Part shown: positions 13,550 to 26,129 of the stretch, one piece after another
How the letters are laid out: every line of letters starts with the position of its first letter
Numbering within the stretch: the first letter of the stretch is position 1
Made by a program: the position numbers and the translations under genes
Assembly: GCF_014529535.1 (NCBI RefSeq)
Contig: NW_023503787.1
Coordinates: forward strand, 1 to 64,000
Length of the DNA: 64,000 nucleotides
Direction of reading: 5' to 3'
Source: Bradysia coprophila
Lineage: Eukaryota; Arthropoda; Insecta; Diptera; Sciaridae
The notes under the pieces: generated by a model
What the model was told of the DNA's origin: nothing
Database searches by the model: none
The model's input: only the letters and a program-made list of their open reading frames with translations

Positions 13550-15400
13550 GATCATATCATACAAATTGGCATGAAATTTTATGCTAAAATGCACGATGAC
13601 GCTACAATTCGCTATAATTACGTCATTATTGAAAAGTTGAGGATTTACTTGATAATGCCGCTTTCTTATATTCAGAAATTGATTCTGTCACTTCTGTCGT
13701 TTAAAATGTTTAATCATTGATTAAAATCGATAGCATACAACAACTTTACCTATTCAATAATTGAAGATTTAACAAAGAGTTTTCTTTGTTTCAATCATTC
13801 TGTTACTAGGAACATTAAAAAAAGTCTCTGATATAGAATTCGCCGATTTTCCACTGATTTTATACTCCTGCAATAAGCATAGTGACGATTCCTTTAAAGA
13901 AACATTAATTGAAGTTTTTCTTTTGACAATATTTTTCATATTCATAATTTATTGTAGAGCTCAATCAATAAATATATTCAATTTATTCTACAAAATATTT
14001 TCGTGGTTAGCATAGAAAATATAATTAAAATAAAAAAAATTTCAGTAACAAAAAATACTGACGAAAATTTTGCTTAAAAATAATAATTGCGGTTAATGAG
14101 CTTCTAACAGTAAAGCTTAAATGATTAATTGCTTTTTATGACGAAAGTATATGACAAACGAAAATGGAAATCGAAATACTTTTTTAAAAAGGTCAATGTT
14201 TAAGACACTAATTTAATTCATTTTAATCACAATAATTAATATTTGGATATCTTTTCGATCTAAAAAAAAAACCTTTTTTTGTTTTGTTTTGTCTTCTAGA
14301 ATAATAAAAAGTTTTTAGGTTCACTATAACGTAAAAATAGATCATAAATACTTTAGAATGTAAAGTTTTTTTGTGTGTTTGTGTAAATAATTGATATTTG
14401 AATAAATGAACTTATCGTCTAATAAGGCATATAGGAAGATAATTATTTTAAATATTTTCTTTTCTAACTTGAAATACAATGTCCAGTCAAAAATTAAATA
14501 TGACAATCGTTGTTCTTCACTGCGATTACTGATTCATTTACGGTTCATACACTCGCGGAAAAATTAAATCCGACATTATTTTCTGACTTGGTGGTTTGTG
14601 ATTTTATTTTACAACAAAATACTAAAACATTGAATCTAGACGTTCATTTGTTAGATTAAATTTATGGGTGAACAATTATAAAATCCACAACAACTCTTAA
14701 ATCAGAAAATATGTTGGATTTCGACTTTCCGCTACTGCATAAATAAAATCGAGCCATAATACACTCATGTTCCACTAGAGAGCAATATTACTATTTCTAA
14801 TCTCTACTTGCTGCCAATTCAGATCCCGGATCTTTCAGGAAGCGTAACGCAACAAAATCAATAAATCTGTTACTTCATTTGTGCAAAGCGTTTGATACGA
14901 AATCTACGACTTCAATTTTTATATCATGCGTTTTGCTGTAAGAGAACAAAAACGAGAAATTGTCGTCGTTGTGCAGATGAATAATCTCTAGTTATATAAT
15001 ATTCTGGTACAATAGGTAAATAGAAATGAACAAATCAATGTTGTGGTAGCGGATGACCTAAAGTTTTATTCTCATTCTTTAATATGTCCAAAGTAAACGG
15101 ATTGATAAGTGTTATTACGAAAATCACGTAACAATTAAAAGTTCATTGAAATCTCACTTTTTTTTCTTAAAAGTTGCACTTAATTGAAGATAACAAAACC
15201 AATTCAAACCATTAATATCATGCAAAGTTGTTGTTGGTTTCTATTCTAAGCTATTGGAAACATATTTTCCCAGTTATTTCGAACCAACACGGTTGTAAAA
15301 TAAAAACAATAATCGCATGACTAGGCCAGGCCATATGTGGATGACATTAGCATCATAACAACTTAATACTTGAATTTTCACTCATTGCACGCTGCGGCTT
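13550..15400. other. AT-rich intergenic DNA
   Basis: No gene, RNA or structured repeat recognised. It lies downstream of dos and may contain its 3' UTR. Confidence 0.4.
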
Positions 15401-15412
15401 CGGTGCCCTTGT

Positions 15413-18000
15413 CTAATCTTTGTTTGATGTTTTCTTTTCATTGCGATTCTTTTCAGTATCCTGTCTTGTCCGTTTAATGGCTTCTGTTTTAACAAAATCA
15501 ACGCATTTATAAACGACTCCACTCGGATCCGGTTGCACTGCCTTAGCAAACGTTGGATTGCTTCGGTTTGCCAAGGATAAATTCGATGTGCTTGTTGAAT
15601 TCGCTTTTGAACTGTTTGTGGTGCAAATGGATGGAGGGTTCGAATGATCTAAGTCAAAATACTCTAAATGGCCGACTGGTTTTGCTTGAGATTGTTGCTG
15701 CGGCTGTGGAATCATTTGTTTTGTAAGTGTAAGCGACGATGATGCTGATGAATTGTTATAGTTTCGAGGAAGAGTTTTCGAAAGGCTTTCTGAATGATTC
15801 GAATATATGCCGGTATCTGTTGATAGCGACATTGGACCACCTTTTCGGCGTAGTGAGTGGGTGTCGAACTAAATCAGAGGAAACGGAATGTTGGTTTTGA
15901 GCCAGATTTACATTCAACTGCATCTTACCTTCGGAGTGCTCGGCTTCAATTTCCGGTCGCAAGGTGGTGGTCTCAATTCTAAATGAAATGAGGATGTTGA
16001 TATGCGCTTTGCTGATTGATCCGGTTGCTCTTTACTATCGGCTGGTTTATTTTCAACTGGCTTTGGTTTCAGACCTCTATTCACAACCGGGGCGTTTTCC
16101 TACAAAAAGACATTCAAATTCATGTTCGACAACAGTTGACTGTGAAATCACGACATATTCTCACCTGATCAACGAAATCATAACAGAAAACATTGCTATC
16201 CACCTTGGATGGCGCGGCATTCGAATAGAAATGAGATCTGTTTGGAATTTTCGATGTAGCCATTTCCGTAGTTAGATTCGGCGTTGATGATGTTATTTGG
16301 TCGCGATCGAGCAATGTCGGAGAAATTGAATTATTTTCATTTAAATTATAGTAAGGCATCTGATGTGATCGAGGAATGTCATAACTGTCTTCTACACACT
16401 GAAACAGACGAACAAATTTTGAATGACCATTTGGCCGGTTTTTTTTAAACTACGAGACAGTCACTTACACAGCTAATATCTTTTGGTCCAATAGCCGGCG
16501 ACGCATTTTCCGTGTCTGACGAATGAATCTCTTTATTCCGTTCCTCAACTCCTTCAAGCAGCAATTTGCTTATACGTTTCGGAGGTCGAGACGGAACTGA
16601 TTTTTTACGCTTCTCAACAACATGATCATTGTCGGTCGTTTTTTCGTCGTTTGGTAATCTAGAAAAGCGATGTGTGTATGTGATGACAATGGAATCATTT
16701 TCAATGGAACTATCCGATGGTCGAAGACTGCGATCTGAATGGTAAGGAAATTAGCGCAGTTAGATTTTGGTGCTGAAGAGTTGCACAAATATTGTTTACC
16801 TAATGGACCATGTGGTGATTGATGTGTCGTCCAATCTTCGTCGTCCGTGAACACGGATTCAGAGTCTGTAGGACTCGATCGTCCACTTCTTGGTCGAGGC
16901 TGCGACTAAATGATGACAATTTATTAAAAAATCTTTGATTACTCGGTGTGCGAGAGTTTTATGCGTTACCGGTGGACAATTGTTCCTTTTCGGTGAATAT
17001 GGCTGATCGTTGGTTAAATTCAGTCCAATATTGATATGGCTTCGAGGAGTATCATAGAATTTCGGATCCAAAGAATTTAGTGGAGTAGCCGGATTGCTCA
17101 TGTCAAACATTCCCGGACTGCCCGAAAAACATTCACTAATCGGAATGTACGGCCCAGAGCTTGTACTCAATGCTGGAGACGGTTCCGAATTGTCCAGCAC
17201 ATGACACTCAGATAGTTTAAGATTTTCTGGAATTTTTCTCGCATTCCCAATTGTTGGCTTCATTTCAACGAGAGAATGAGCTCTTGTGTGAGAAGGAAAA
17301 CCATTTGATTGTTCACTGGGTGTGCTGGGAATACGAACCGATTGGGATCGCTCGACCGCTTGAATTCGTGTAATTTCATTTTCGATGGCTGCAAAATTGT
17401 AGTAGTTTACACTGTCATTGTTTTGATGAGATGCACCAGCTGATAATGGGACATCGCAAAGCATAGTCTCGCGATTCGAGTACATTGAATTGGATTTCGA
17501 TGAACTGTCGTATGATTGATCACTTCGATTATTTGAATGGGACGAGACATTCGGCTGCGACGATATGACTGTGCGTTGATCTGTCGGTTTGTTCAATTCT
17601 GCCTCGCTTCCCACATTGTAATCTATGTAAGTCACAGCGTTAATGATTGTGTATTATAATCACACTCAATTCACTCACATTGCCGGTTGGTATCACTGTT
17701 CGTTCCTTTGTTCGATAAATCTTGTAAATTGCACACTTGGCATATGCATGCCACCCAATCGTTCATGTCGGCTTCGGAATCAGCAGCTAAGTAGTATGTA
17801 CGTCTCGGTGTTTTAACATCGAACATATTCTGGAATTTCTGTTTTCTATGCTCGAGCCGTAGACCAGAATCGACTTGTTCACATTGATCCAAATCAATCA
17901 TTCCTTTCAATTTACGACAATTTCGATCAGTGTAGTACTCCAGATGAAATTGGCCTGGTATTTCACCCTGACGAAGAATGAACCAACGACGACGCCATCG
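15413..18000 (-). CDS. dos: Dos/Gab-family docking protein, 5' incomplete
   Basis: Multi-adaptor that relays receptor tyrosine kinase signals to Ras/MAPK through Drk/Grb2 and the phosphatase Csw/SHP2. Seven phase-consistent exons were read: 18000-17679, 17622-16970, 16905-16800, 16734-16469, 16398-16165, 16099-15929 and 15868-15413. They give 735 residues without the first exon. The first two-thirds of the initial exon is most of a PH domain (RWRRRWFILRQGEIPGQFHL; FDVKTPRRTYYLAADSEADM). Next come Gab/Dos hallmarks GPYIPISECFSGSP and KFYDTPRSH. Two Grb2/Drk C-SH3 motifs PxxxRxxKP are visible (PVVNRGLKP, PPCDRKLKP), with YxxP-type sites YDTP and YDIP. The tail carries HLEYFDLDH and VVYKCVDFVKTEA, equivalent to the paired SHP2/Csw-binding tyrosines. 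The exon with the start codon and PH strand 1 was not found upstream and may lie beyond a long intron. Confidence 0.95.
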
Positions 18001-18009
18001 CTGTAAAGG

Positions 18010-20630
18010 TAAAAAAATTGTGGTTTAACCAAGGGCTTTTAACACTTTGTTATATTGAATATTTAACGGAACTAACATCAATGGACACCTAATACGTACC
18101 GTTTTTTGTTTTCTAAATTTGAATTAACTCATTGGTAATGAGAGCTAGATGTTCAATGGGGACTATACTCAATAACGTGGAAAAAACTCGCTAAATATCT
18201 TGAGGTAAAGCGCTTGTATTCAAATTAAAGTAGACGGTAACGAGACATTGACTTCAATTTCCAACGAATAAACTTCTCGTTCATTTAAAATTAAAATCAA
18301 ACGCTATCTTTGAGAAAGTTACGAGTAAGTAGGGAGGAAAAGCCGTGTAAGCGAAACTGTGCCCCAATTTCATCCAACTGTTTTAACAAAATTAATTGTT
18401 GCAGAGCGTGTCATTTTCGTCGTTACATAAAACAGACTGACGAATTTTTATCCAAAGAACTAAGGTGTATATTCACGGAATCTAATAATGACTAATCAAA
18501 GTTTTCGCAGCACGACCGTTTACACAATATTCTTTGTGAGCATATTTTAATGCTTTTGATTAATTGTATAATTAAATAAGTGAAAATGCAAACAAAATAT
18601 ACTCCGATAAGCAATCCAATAACAGTTATTGGACAGATAATTTACATAATTTGGGTGATGCATTAAAGTACGTCAATGTGAATATATATTTTATGTGCAA
18701 CAAGTGCGCATTACTGTTAGTAATTACGAGAATTCCGAGATCGGATTAGTATGGACTCGAACAAAGGGGTGTTTGCATTCTGAATAGAAATGGATTTGCA
18801 CGCCTGATAAATAACTTGATTGAAATCTTTGTCTTATGAAATTTACATGTCTTAAACACTGTTTCACTGACCAAATGAATGATGTGCATGTACACATTAA
18901 AGGGAAGGCGATTGTTTAATCTCAAATGAATAGAGATTTTAAAGAATCTTGAGACACATAGGTCCTTAGGCTTGCATCTGAAAGTTTAAAAGAAGAAGCA
19001 AACAAACAAAACATAATACATGATCTCGTTCTTGACCTTGTAGACAATGAAATGCAGAGAGATTTTTCATGGGTTTAGTTTATCAAATTATCGCTATTTG
19101 ATCGTCTTATGAACATGATTATCATAAGCTCACGAGCAGTTGTAATTCCTTAAGAAGCGCTTAGAATCGCACTTTCTCATGAAATCGAATTTTCGATGTA
19201 AATCAGGATGATTGTAATTCCCAGTGAATAAAAACGTGTAGATGTAGGCATATAGAAGCTGCAAAGTAAAACAGGTACCGCTTAATAAGGAGACTCGATA
19301 GAAACTTTGAAGTCAACATATCGTCTACTGATATCAGTGATAAATGCTAATTTTAGCCATATCACCCGATTGACATCAACAAATTAACGAGATTATCTTT
19401 TGAAATAGATATATCGCAAGTTTATCGCACGAGAAAGCGCAAGCCGAATTTTATACGGAATTTTTGTTTATTTAAAACGTTTTAGTTTAGATTTCATAAA
19501 AAGACATGCATATTAATTCCGTTGAATGTGACCAGGAATTTGATTAGGCTTACAGTCTTTTTTTTAAATACATTCTCGCGCATTTTGTGACTGTATTTTA
19601 TGATACTGTTTTGTAACCTATTGAGTTTCTGAAACGATTTTCGATGAAATAAATATTTCGACGAATGTCTTGACTGAAAAGATTCCACGAAATTAGAATA
19701 AAATAATGACGACGACGTTCATTTGCTTGTTTGTTGTTTCTGTTCTCAGTCATTTAACCTTTCAGAAACACACAACGTATCGCGATTTAATCATTAAATT
19801 AATCTATAACTTGATTGGTTTCAGGTATCACATAGTGTTTACTATGTGTTGAAGTCTTTACTTCCTTTACTGTATATCGTTGTCGATAAAACAACAGATC
19901 ACTAACTAACCATGGATATAAATATCTGCTTATGCAACCCCCAATCCTCATTCACTTTAATTAATTTTCAATTGTACGCATTCAGCGTTATCAGTCAGAG
20001 ATGTGATAATTATATTACACATTAATACTGGACTATCCACAATTTCAAAACATAACATCCGGACAATGTGAAAAATAAGAACAATAAATCGTATCGTTGA
20101 AATTTTTAAAATTCCTGAATATTGTTGCGGTCACGATAGGCCGAAAATGCTTTCAAGTATCGACATACTTTAGATTAATTCCCTTGACTGAAAGTCAGGG
20201 TCTTACACCAGAAAATACCGAAATATGTGGGTGACAAAAAAGTTCACTATGATTGAAAATGTATGAAATTGTATGAAAAACGTTAAATGTGGGTAACAAA
20301 AAATCGTTGAAGGCACGATAACTTGAGTAATTCTCAAGCAATTTGGATGAATCTTTATTTTAAATGTGTGGAAGTAAAATACCGAGGCTAAGTTCGAAGA
20401 TGGGCTATGTGGGACGAAGGATCTGGAAGCTATCCCAGAAAAACAGGATTTTACACTGTTGATTATAGCCTCAATCGAAAAAGATTACTTTGATGAAATT
20501 TGATTTTGTTGCGTTGTGTGTGTAAATCGTATAAGTATGTTTTCGATAATGTGCATGAAACAAGTAGAAAGAAAAATTTCGTCACTACATGCCCAGCCTC
20601 TAACCGGTAAACATCTCTTGTTAGTGAACT
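18010..20630. other. Non-coding DNA, perhaps dos intron or 5' flank
   Basis: No supported gene. The missing first exon of dos (minus strand) would lie at or beyond this stretch, so part of it may be intron 1. I searched by eye for the expected GWL-K-PP coding pattern and did not see it. At 20384 the words GAGGCTAAGTTCGAAGATGGGC match 47972, inside the satellite-bearing element, so a fragment of that element is present here. Confidence 0.4.
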
Positions 20631-20636
20631 GCTAAC

Positions 20637-21009
20637 AACTTGATAGTTGACTATCAAATTTGATAGTTGACTATCAACTTGATAGTTGACTATCAACTTG
20701 ATAGTTGACTATCAAATTTGATAGTTGACTAACACCTTGATAGTTGACTATCAAATTTGATAGTTGACTAACAACTTGATAGCTGATTATCAAATTTGAT
20801 AGTTGATATCAAATTTGATAGTTGACTATCAAATTTGATAGTTGACTATCAAATTTGATAGTTGACTAACAACTTGATAGCTGATTATCAAATTTGATAG
20901 TTGATATCAAATTTGATAGTTGACTAACAACTTGATAGTTGACTATCAAATTTGATAGTTGACTAACAACTTGACAGTTGACTATCAAATTTGATAGTTG
21001 ACTAACAAA
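20637..21009. repeat. Tandem palindromic minisatellite
   Basis: About 18 copies of a roughly 20-bp unit related to TTGATAGTTGACTATCAAAT. Each unit is nearly self-complementary. Variants with CTAACAAC in place of CTATCAA recur in a higher-order order, so blocks rather than single units have been duplicated. No coding function. Confidence 0.9.
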
Positions 21010-21253
21010 TTTAATGCGTCTACTCCCAAAGAAAGATGTTTTTTTTACTCAAGGTTTTACGGCAGAAATATTTCATGAGCACACTATGATTGAAAAGTGT
21101 AGGAAATTTTATGAAAAACATTAAATGTAACCATCATTCTTTGCAGGCAATATAAGATATAAGTCATTCTCAACAAATTTCTGAATATTTTTTTTAAATT
21201 CATTATTGCAACAATCAAACAAAATATGTTACAACTAACATACGATTGTGAAA

Positions 21254-21298
21254 TTTGCGGCCAGAGCGAAGCGAGGGCCGTAATTCTCACGAGTCGTG
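21254..21298. repeat. Dispersed GC-rich repeat, copy 1
   Basis: TTTGCGGCCAGAGCGAAGCG and the following GAGGGCCGTAATTC recur almost exactly at 21956-21998 in the same orientation, 702 bp away, each followed by CACGAGTCG. The core GGCC...GGCC is palindromic. Likely ends or fragments of a repetitive element. Confidence 0.7.
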
Positions 21299-21472
21299 AT
21301 AATTTTATGATATATTATAGAAAAATTCAATTTTACCGATAAAAAATAATAAAATACCGATAGAAATGTGGTACATGTCGCTGGCACCTCTTCAGTAAAT
21401 CAGTAAAAAGTAAAAAAAAATTGTCTTTCCTTCAGCCTTTGTCGATTTTGGAAATATAAAGCAAAGGCGGGT

Positions 21473-21682
21473 CGTTCCTAGCGAATTCATCCTTTTACAA
21501 AATGTAACGAGAAGGCGTTTTGTTCGTTCCAAGTGAATTCATCCTTCTACAAAATGTAATGAGAAGGCGTTCTGTTCGTTCCTAGGGAATTCATCCTTTT
21601 ACAAAATGTAACTTAAAGACGTTTTGTTCGTTCCTAGGGAGATTCATCCTTCTACGAAATGTAACTTAAAGACGTTTTGTCA
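21473..21682. repeat. 52-bp tandem repeat, four copies
   Basis: Units begin at 21473, 21525, 21577 and 21629, each starting CGTTCC and containing AATTCATCCTT, TACAAAATGTAA and a GGCGTT/GACGTT word. Divergence between units is small. It sits between the two direct GC-rich repeats at 21254 and 21956, so all three probably belong to one repetitive locus. Confidence 0.85.
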
Positions 21683-21955
21683 ATTCCTCACTCTTGTCGT
21701 TTTCTGAATCGACAAAAGTGAAGAAACGAAAAATTATTTATCGGTCGTTTATTACCATCCACATTTTATTCACGAGTGACGGTTTTGCGTACTAAACTGT
21801 AAGAGAAGAACATCTATCGGTTTTTTTTTTAATTTTTTACCAAAGTGAAAGAGTCCTCTCATCGTTCCATATTTGTAAAACTTCGCATCTACTCTGACTA
21901 AATTTGACAAAATGACAATTAAACAGAATAATAGATAGCTCATACGAGTGGGAAG

Positions 21956-21998
21956 TTTGCGGCCAGAGCGAAGCGAGGGCCGTAATTCACACGAGTCG
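21956..21998. repeat. Dispersed GC-rich repeat, copy 2
   Basis: Same-strand copy of 21254-21298 (TTTGCGGCCAGAGCGAAGCG ... CACGAGTCG). The upstream flank CATACGA-TG-GAA is also shared, which suggests the duplicated segment is about 60 bp. Confidence 0.7.
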
Positions 21999-22004
21999 CA
22001 TTTT

Positions 22005-23850
22005 ATTTACGATTTGTGGTTGATTGAAAATCTTGCTGCAAATTTATAAGAAAAATGAGAACTCAAAAAATTGTCAGTCAAGGGACCTGACCCGCCCAAA
22101 AGGTGGGACCTAGTGTAAACATACGGACTAAATAACGATTGAATAATTTAAACGTGTAAAGTCTCGCTAAACAAACAAAACTTATTCGATTTATTTAAGA
22201 GACATCACCGACTTCGTTTTGTCGGGAGAATCTTAATCGAAATGTTTTAAACAAAATGTTAAATAAATCGAATATTTTTTTAAGTCACGCCTCATTTAAT
22301 GCAAGGATTCAAATGTTTATTTTAAATGATTTTTACATACACACAATAAAAAGCGAAGATATGTGAATGAGACTAGTGGAGAAGATAAAATAACATTTTA
22401 AGACATGAAAGTAGTGAAAAATAAACCAGTTCACAGAGCCTTCGTTGATAATGTTTTAGTTTTTAGTGTACATAGAACAACACAATTTTTTAATCAACAA
22501 AACGAAATAGAACAAAAAATAGAGATAAACCAAGAGATAAACTTTGAAAAAAAACACACTTCCTCAACCTCTATTAATCATTCGACACACATCGATATTT
22601 ATGCAATTTCCATTTATTATTGCGCTGTGTAAATTATGCAAAATATTGAAGAAAAAAATTCGTCCAAAGAAACATTCAAGCAACGAATTATGTTGCAGAG
22701 CTACAAATCGATTACAATATTGGACAATTTATATATGAACCCGTTACAGTTGAGATGTAAAATACTCTACAGTAAAAACTCCAGACAACATTTTTTTTAT
22801 GAAACTTAATATCATAAATTTAAATACACAAAAAATACACATAAGAATGACTCACAGCTCTCCAGAATTTGGTTGGCGGCGACTTAATAAGATATCCCTG
22901 ATGGAATATTTCGAAATTTTTGTTCATCGTTAAATACCAGCAGTATACGCATCAATTAAAATTAATTAACAATTTCTCTGTCGCAGTCTATTGTTTATTC
23001 TTTCACTTTTTTACCACAGAAACTACTGTTTTCTTTCATCACAAATGTCGAATATAATGATTGTGGATGCTGATGGCTTTGCGTTAACTATCGGTTTGGT
23101 TGCGTTTCTCCTATAATAATGTATGACATTTCTGTCTGCCAAATGAACGAAAAATGAACTGACGGTAATATTGATAGTGTGTGAGAGCATTGATGGAAAT
23201 AGCGGGCTATTTACATGCGAGGGTATATTTATGGCTGAATTAGTTGTGATATTCCAATATTTTCGTGACGAATGGTATGGCGCTCTTAAAAATTGTCTTC
23301 ATCCAACGCACTTCAAGCATGAGTGGTACTCAAAGGGGTACTGAAACTTAAAAGTGTGTCACACAACTGTAAAACACTGTAAACAACCATTTCTTACGAA
23401 ATAGTACTTTATTTGGCAGCTGTCAACTATGATCACTTTTGCTTGAATTGCGTTGCTTCATCACAATTTTATCCAATTTTCCGTAACGAAAGGTCACAGT
23501 ACACTTGTATTGGACAGTGTATGTTTTACTTGGAGTAGATGTTTCAAATTTTCATTAAATGCGATGGATGCGATTCTATACGTTGAAGTAGTTCATTGAA
23601 CATCAGCTGATTCACTTCATCTCTTGTTTACATTTTGGTTGTATTTGTTCTAAGCCGTCAGAGTGATTCAGAAAATTATTCAAAAATATTATCTTTTTGA
23701 TGGATGCGACGAGTGTATCCGCTGTGTATCTAGGGTTAATTAGTCATATGCACTAGTGTTCTTCTAAAAATAAATAAAAACAATCTGTTAATTACCTTTG
23801 TACAAAATTAACTTTCGCTTACTGGGGAGACTTTGTATCTACGTCCAGTT
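22005..23850. other. AT-rich intergenic DNA
   Basis: No gene recognised. It ends at the untranslated first exon of the PAP2 phosphatase gene, whose donor AG|GTAAGA is at 23865/23866. Confidence 0.4.
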
Positions 23851-23972
23851 GGTCGTTTTCAATAGGTAAGAATTTTTTTTTAATTTTTCTTAAAAATTCG
23901 TTTCAATTGTCGGTGTGGCATTCGATAAAATGTTGAATTCTAAAGCAATACGTGCACAAATTTTCAGTCGAA

Positions 23973-25061
23973 ATGGATCCGAGAACGAGATTAGACGAGA
24001 AGGAGAAGAGAAACGTGCCAGAACCAATACAAAAGCTGTTGGCCTATGATGTGGAACTGACGAGAAGATTTGTCTCCTTTAGCTTAAACTTTGTGCCAAT
24101 CCGATCGTTGAAAACGCATTGCAAATTTTTAGAGGTTAGTCATGCTGCAACATTTTAGTTGAAGTAACACAAAGCAAGTAGAAGTAGTGCATGAGTTTGA
24201 AATCGGACACTAAATAACTACTTGATAACAATTTAATCGCTTATTTCTGTGTGGCAAATAGAATCTTAAATTTTCGTCTCTTTGTTGAAATAAAAATTGT
24301 GTTGGAAAATGAAATCTAACAAATTAGAGAATATATTTTCGCATTTCATTATTCCAACAAAAATCGAACTTAGGTCCCCGTATCAGTTTTGTTATTGTAA
24401 ATAGTATAGTTAACCTATAACTTCTCCAATTTACAGTATTCCTGTCATGGGATCGTATGGTTGGCTGGTCTTTTGGCATTCTGCTGGTTAGTGGATAAGC
24501 CCGATTGGTATCAGACGCAAATGAATCTGTTGTTTGGTATGTAAACCATTTTAATGTTAAAAAAAAAGTTCATCTCACTTTACAACTGTTTCGACCATAG
24601 GCCTGGTTCTAGATATCATATTCGTAGCGATTATAAAAGCCGCAACCCGCAGACGTCGTCCAACTGTTAACGATGATATATTTTCTCTTGGTCCTGACAA
24701 ATTTAGGTACTTGCCATCGTTTTTTTTTTATCAGGTAAATCTTAACTTCAATTTCGTCAACAGTTTCCCATCTGGTCATGCATCGAGAGCATCTCTGCTG
24801 TTGTTTTTCTTCACTATGCTTGATCCAGTTTCGTATATATTCTGGCCTCCGATTTTCGCCTGGGCAACTAGTGTCGCTTTGTCTCGTCTGCTTCTATACA
24901 GACATCATATACTCGATGTGCTGGCTGGTGTTTTGCTGGGATTCTTCGAAGCGGCGTTGTTAGGTGTATTGTGGTTAGAAAAGGACACCGCTTTCATGTT
25001 AATGAATTGGTTGTCCGAGGAACGGCTACCTGGATCAGCCACTCAGGAAGATACGTTTTAG
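23973..25061 (+). CDS. PAP2 lipid phosphatase, PLPP6-like
   Basis: Integral-membrane PAP2-family phosphatase resembling PLPP6 (polyisoprenoid/presqualene diphosphate phosphatase). Four coding exons (23973-24134, 24437-24536, 24601-24706, 24764-25061) give 221 residues, close to the family length. A non-coding exon ends at 23865 and the acceptor TTTTCAG at 23967 precedes the ATG by 5 nt. All three catalytic motifs are present: KAATRRRRP (KxxxxxxRP), FPSGHAS (PSGH) and SRLLLYRHHILD (SRxxxxxHxxxD). Hydrophobic stretches around GIVWLAGLLAFCW, LVLDIIFVAIIKA, ASLLLFFFTML and VLAGVLLGFFEAALLGVLWL are likely transmembrane helices. The 57-nt intron at 24707-24763 interrupts the codon just before the PSGH motif and contains an internal ATCAG|GTAAAT. 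The poly(A) signal is at 25138-25143. It ends 423 bp from the convergent cuticle gene. Confidence 0.92.
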
Positions 25062-25483
25062 AGGAAATATTATCTGTTCTTTATCTCAGAGTGTTTTGTT
25101 TGTGTTTGGGATTTAAAACTCGTTTAATTTGTACGATAATAAAATGGTAAAAAGTTATAAGAATTGTTTAATTGATTGCCGAGTACAAGGTATACTTCGA
25201 TCGATGTGAAGTGGGCAGGAAAAAGCTAAAAAATAAGGTGAAGGGAAAAACAAGTGGGAATGGTATGGTTAAAAAGAAACCACAAAATATTTAAATAGTT
25301 GATCACCATAACCAACCAAACACATTTCACGAGAAGTAAAATACTTCTTGCTAAGACTTTTGAAGGAACAAAACATAAACAGAAACACGAATGCAATTTA
25401 ATTCTATGGCCGTTTTTATTTTAAATTCACAACGAAAAAATGAATGGAAATCAATTTCACACTAGGGCATCACGTTTAGATGT

Positions 25484-26029
25484 TTAGAGCAAAACCGGTG
25501 CAGCTGTATATTTTAATGGTGCCGCACCAACGACAGGAGCTGAATACGCTGCTGCATATGGAGCGTATGCGTATGGTGATCTTGCTGCAAATCCTGTTGT
25601 ATAGGCTGCGGTTAGTGGTGCTGAATAGGCAGCAGAGAATGGGGTTGAATAGGCAGCAGAAAATGGGGCTGAGTAGCCTAATGGGGCTGAATAGGCTGAA
25701 TATGCAGCAGCTACTGGTGCAGTATAAGCTGCATATGGTGAACTATATGCCAAAGGTGCTGGAGCCGCAACAAGTGGAGCTGCTGGGGCTGCTACAATCG
25801 GTGCTGCAATTCCGTTGTAATTACGGGCTACGACTTGAGAACTCGTTGCTGCTACGTACGGTGATGCGACTAGTGGTGCGCTGACGAGTGGTGCTGCCAA
25901 GTGACCAGGCTTAGCCGATACACAGCCAACGATCACCAAAATTGTTGAAATCTGATAGAAGTAGAAAAAGAATTTAAGAATTTACTTCACCGTTCAGACT
26001 GTGATATCAAAACTTACTAGTTTCATCAT
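25484..26029 (-). CDS. Low-complexity Ala/Pro/Tyr-rich cuticle protein
   Basis: Secreted structural protein, probably of the exoskeleton. Two exons, 26029-26018 (only MMKL) and 25951-25484, joined in phase 0, give 160 residues. The signal peptide is MMKLISTILVIVGCVSA, with likely cleavage before KPG. The short first exon interrupting the signal peptide after about four codons is a classic feature of insect cuticle genes. The mature part is Ala, Pro, Tyr and Ser rich, with repeats such as AAPLVAAPAPLAYSSPYAAY and AAYSAP, and ends KYTAAPVLL. It lacks the RR chitin-binding consensus, so it belongs with the low-complexity AAP(A/V)-type cuticular proteins. A candidate TATA box lies upstream at 26114-26121 and a poly(A) signal (TTTATT on +) at 25415-25420. 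Confidence 0.88.
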
Positions 26030-26113
26030 TTTCTCAAAATTTGATTATAGTTTTCGTTTGGATTAAACAAAAGACTGAATGCGAATTGTATCGATTGGTA
26101 CGAATCATATCTG

Positions 26114-26121
26114 CTTTTATA
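26114..26121 (-). promoter_or_regulatory. Candidate TATA box of the cuticle gene
   Basis: TATAAAAG on the minus strand, about 85 bp before the ATG at 26029, so transcription would start near 26090. TATA promoters are usual for stage-specific cuticle genes. Not tested. Confidence 0.5.
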
Positions 26122-26129
26122 CCAAATCG

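Noticed and set aside
18745-18765. tRNA-like ACTCGAACAAAGG word
   Set aside because: No cloverleaf could be built around it; no tRNA gene was seen in the window.
24711-24763. Open frame reading upstream of the last exon of the PAP2 phosphatase
   Set aside because: It is the 57-nt intron. The joined reading DKF-SFPSGHAS matches the family and the intron reading does not.
25480-25884. 134-codon Leu/Gln-rich plus-strand frame
   Set aside because: Antisense shadow of the repetitive cuticle protein gene.
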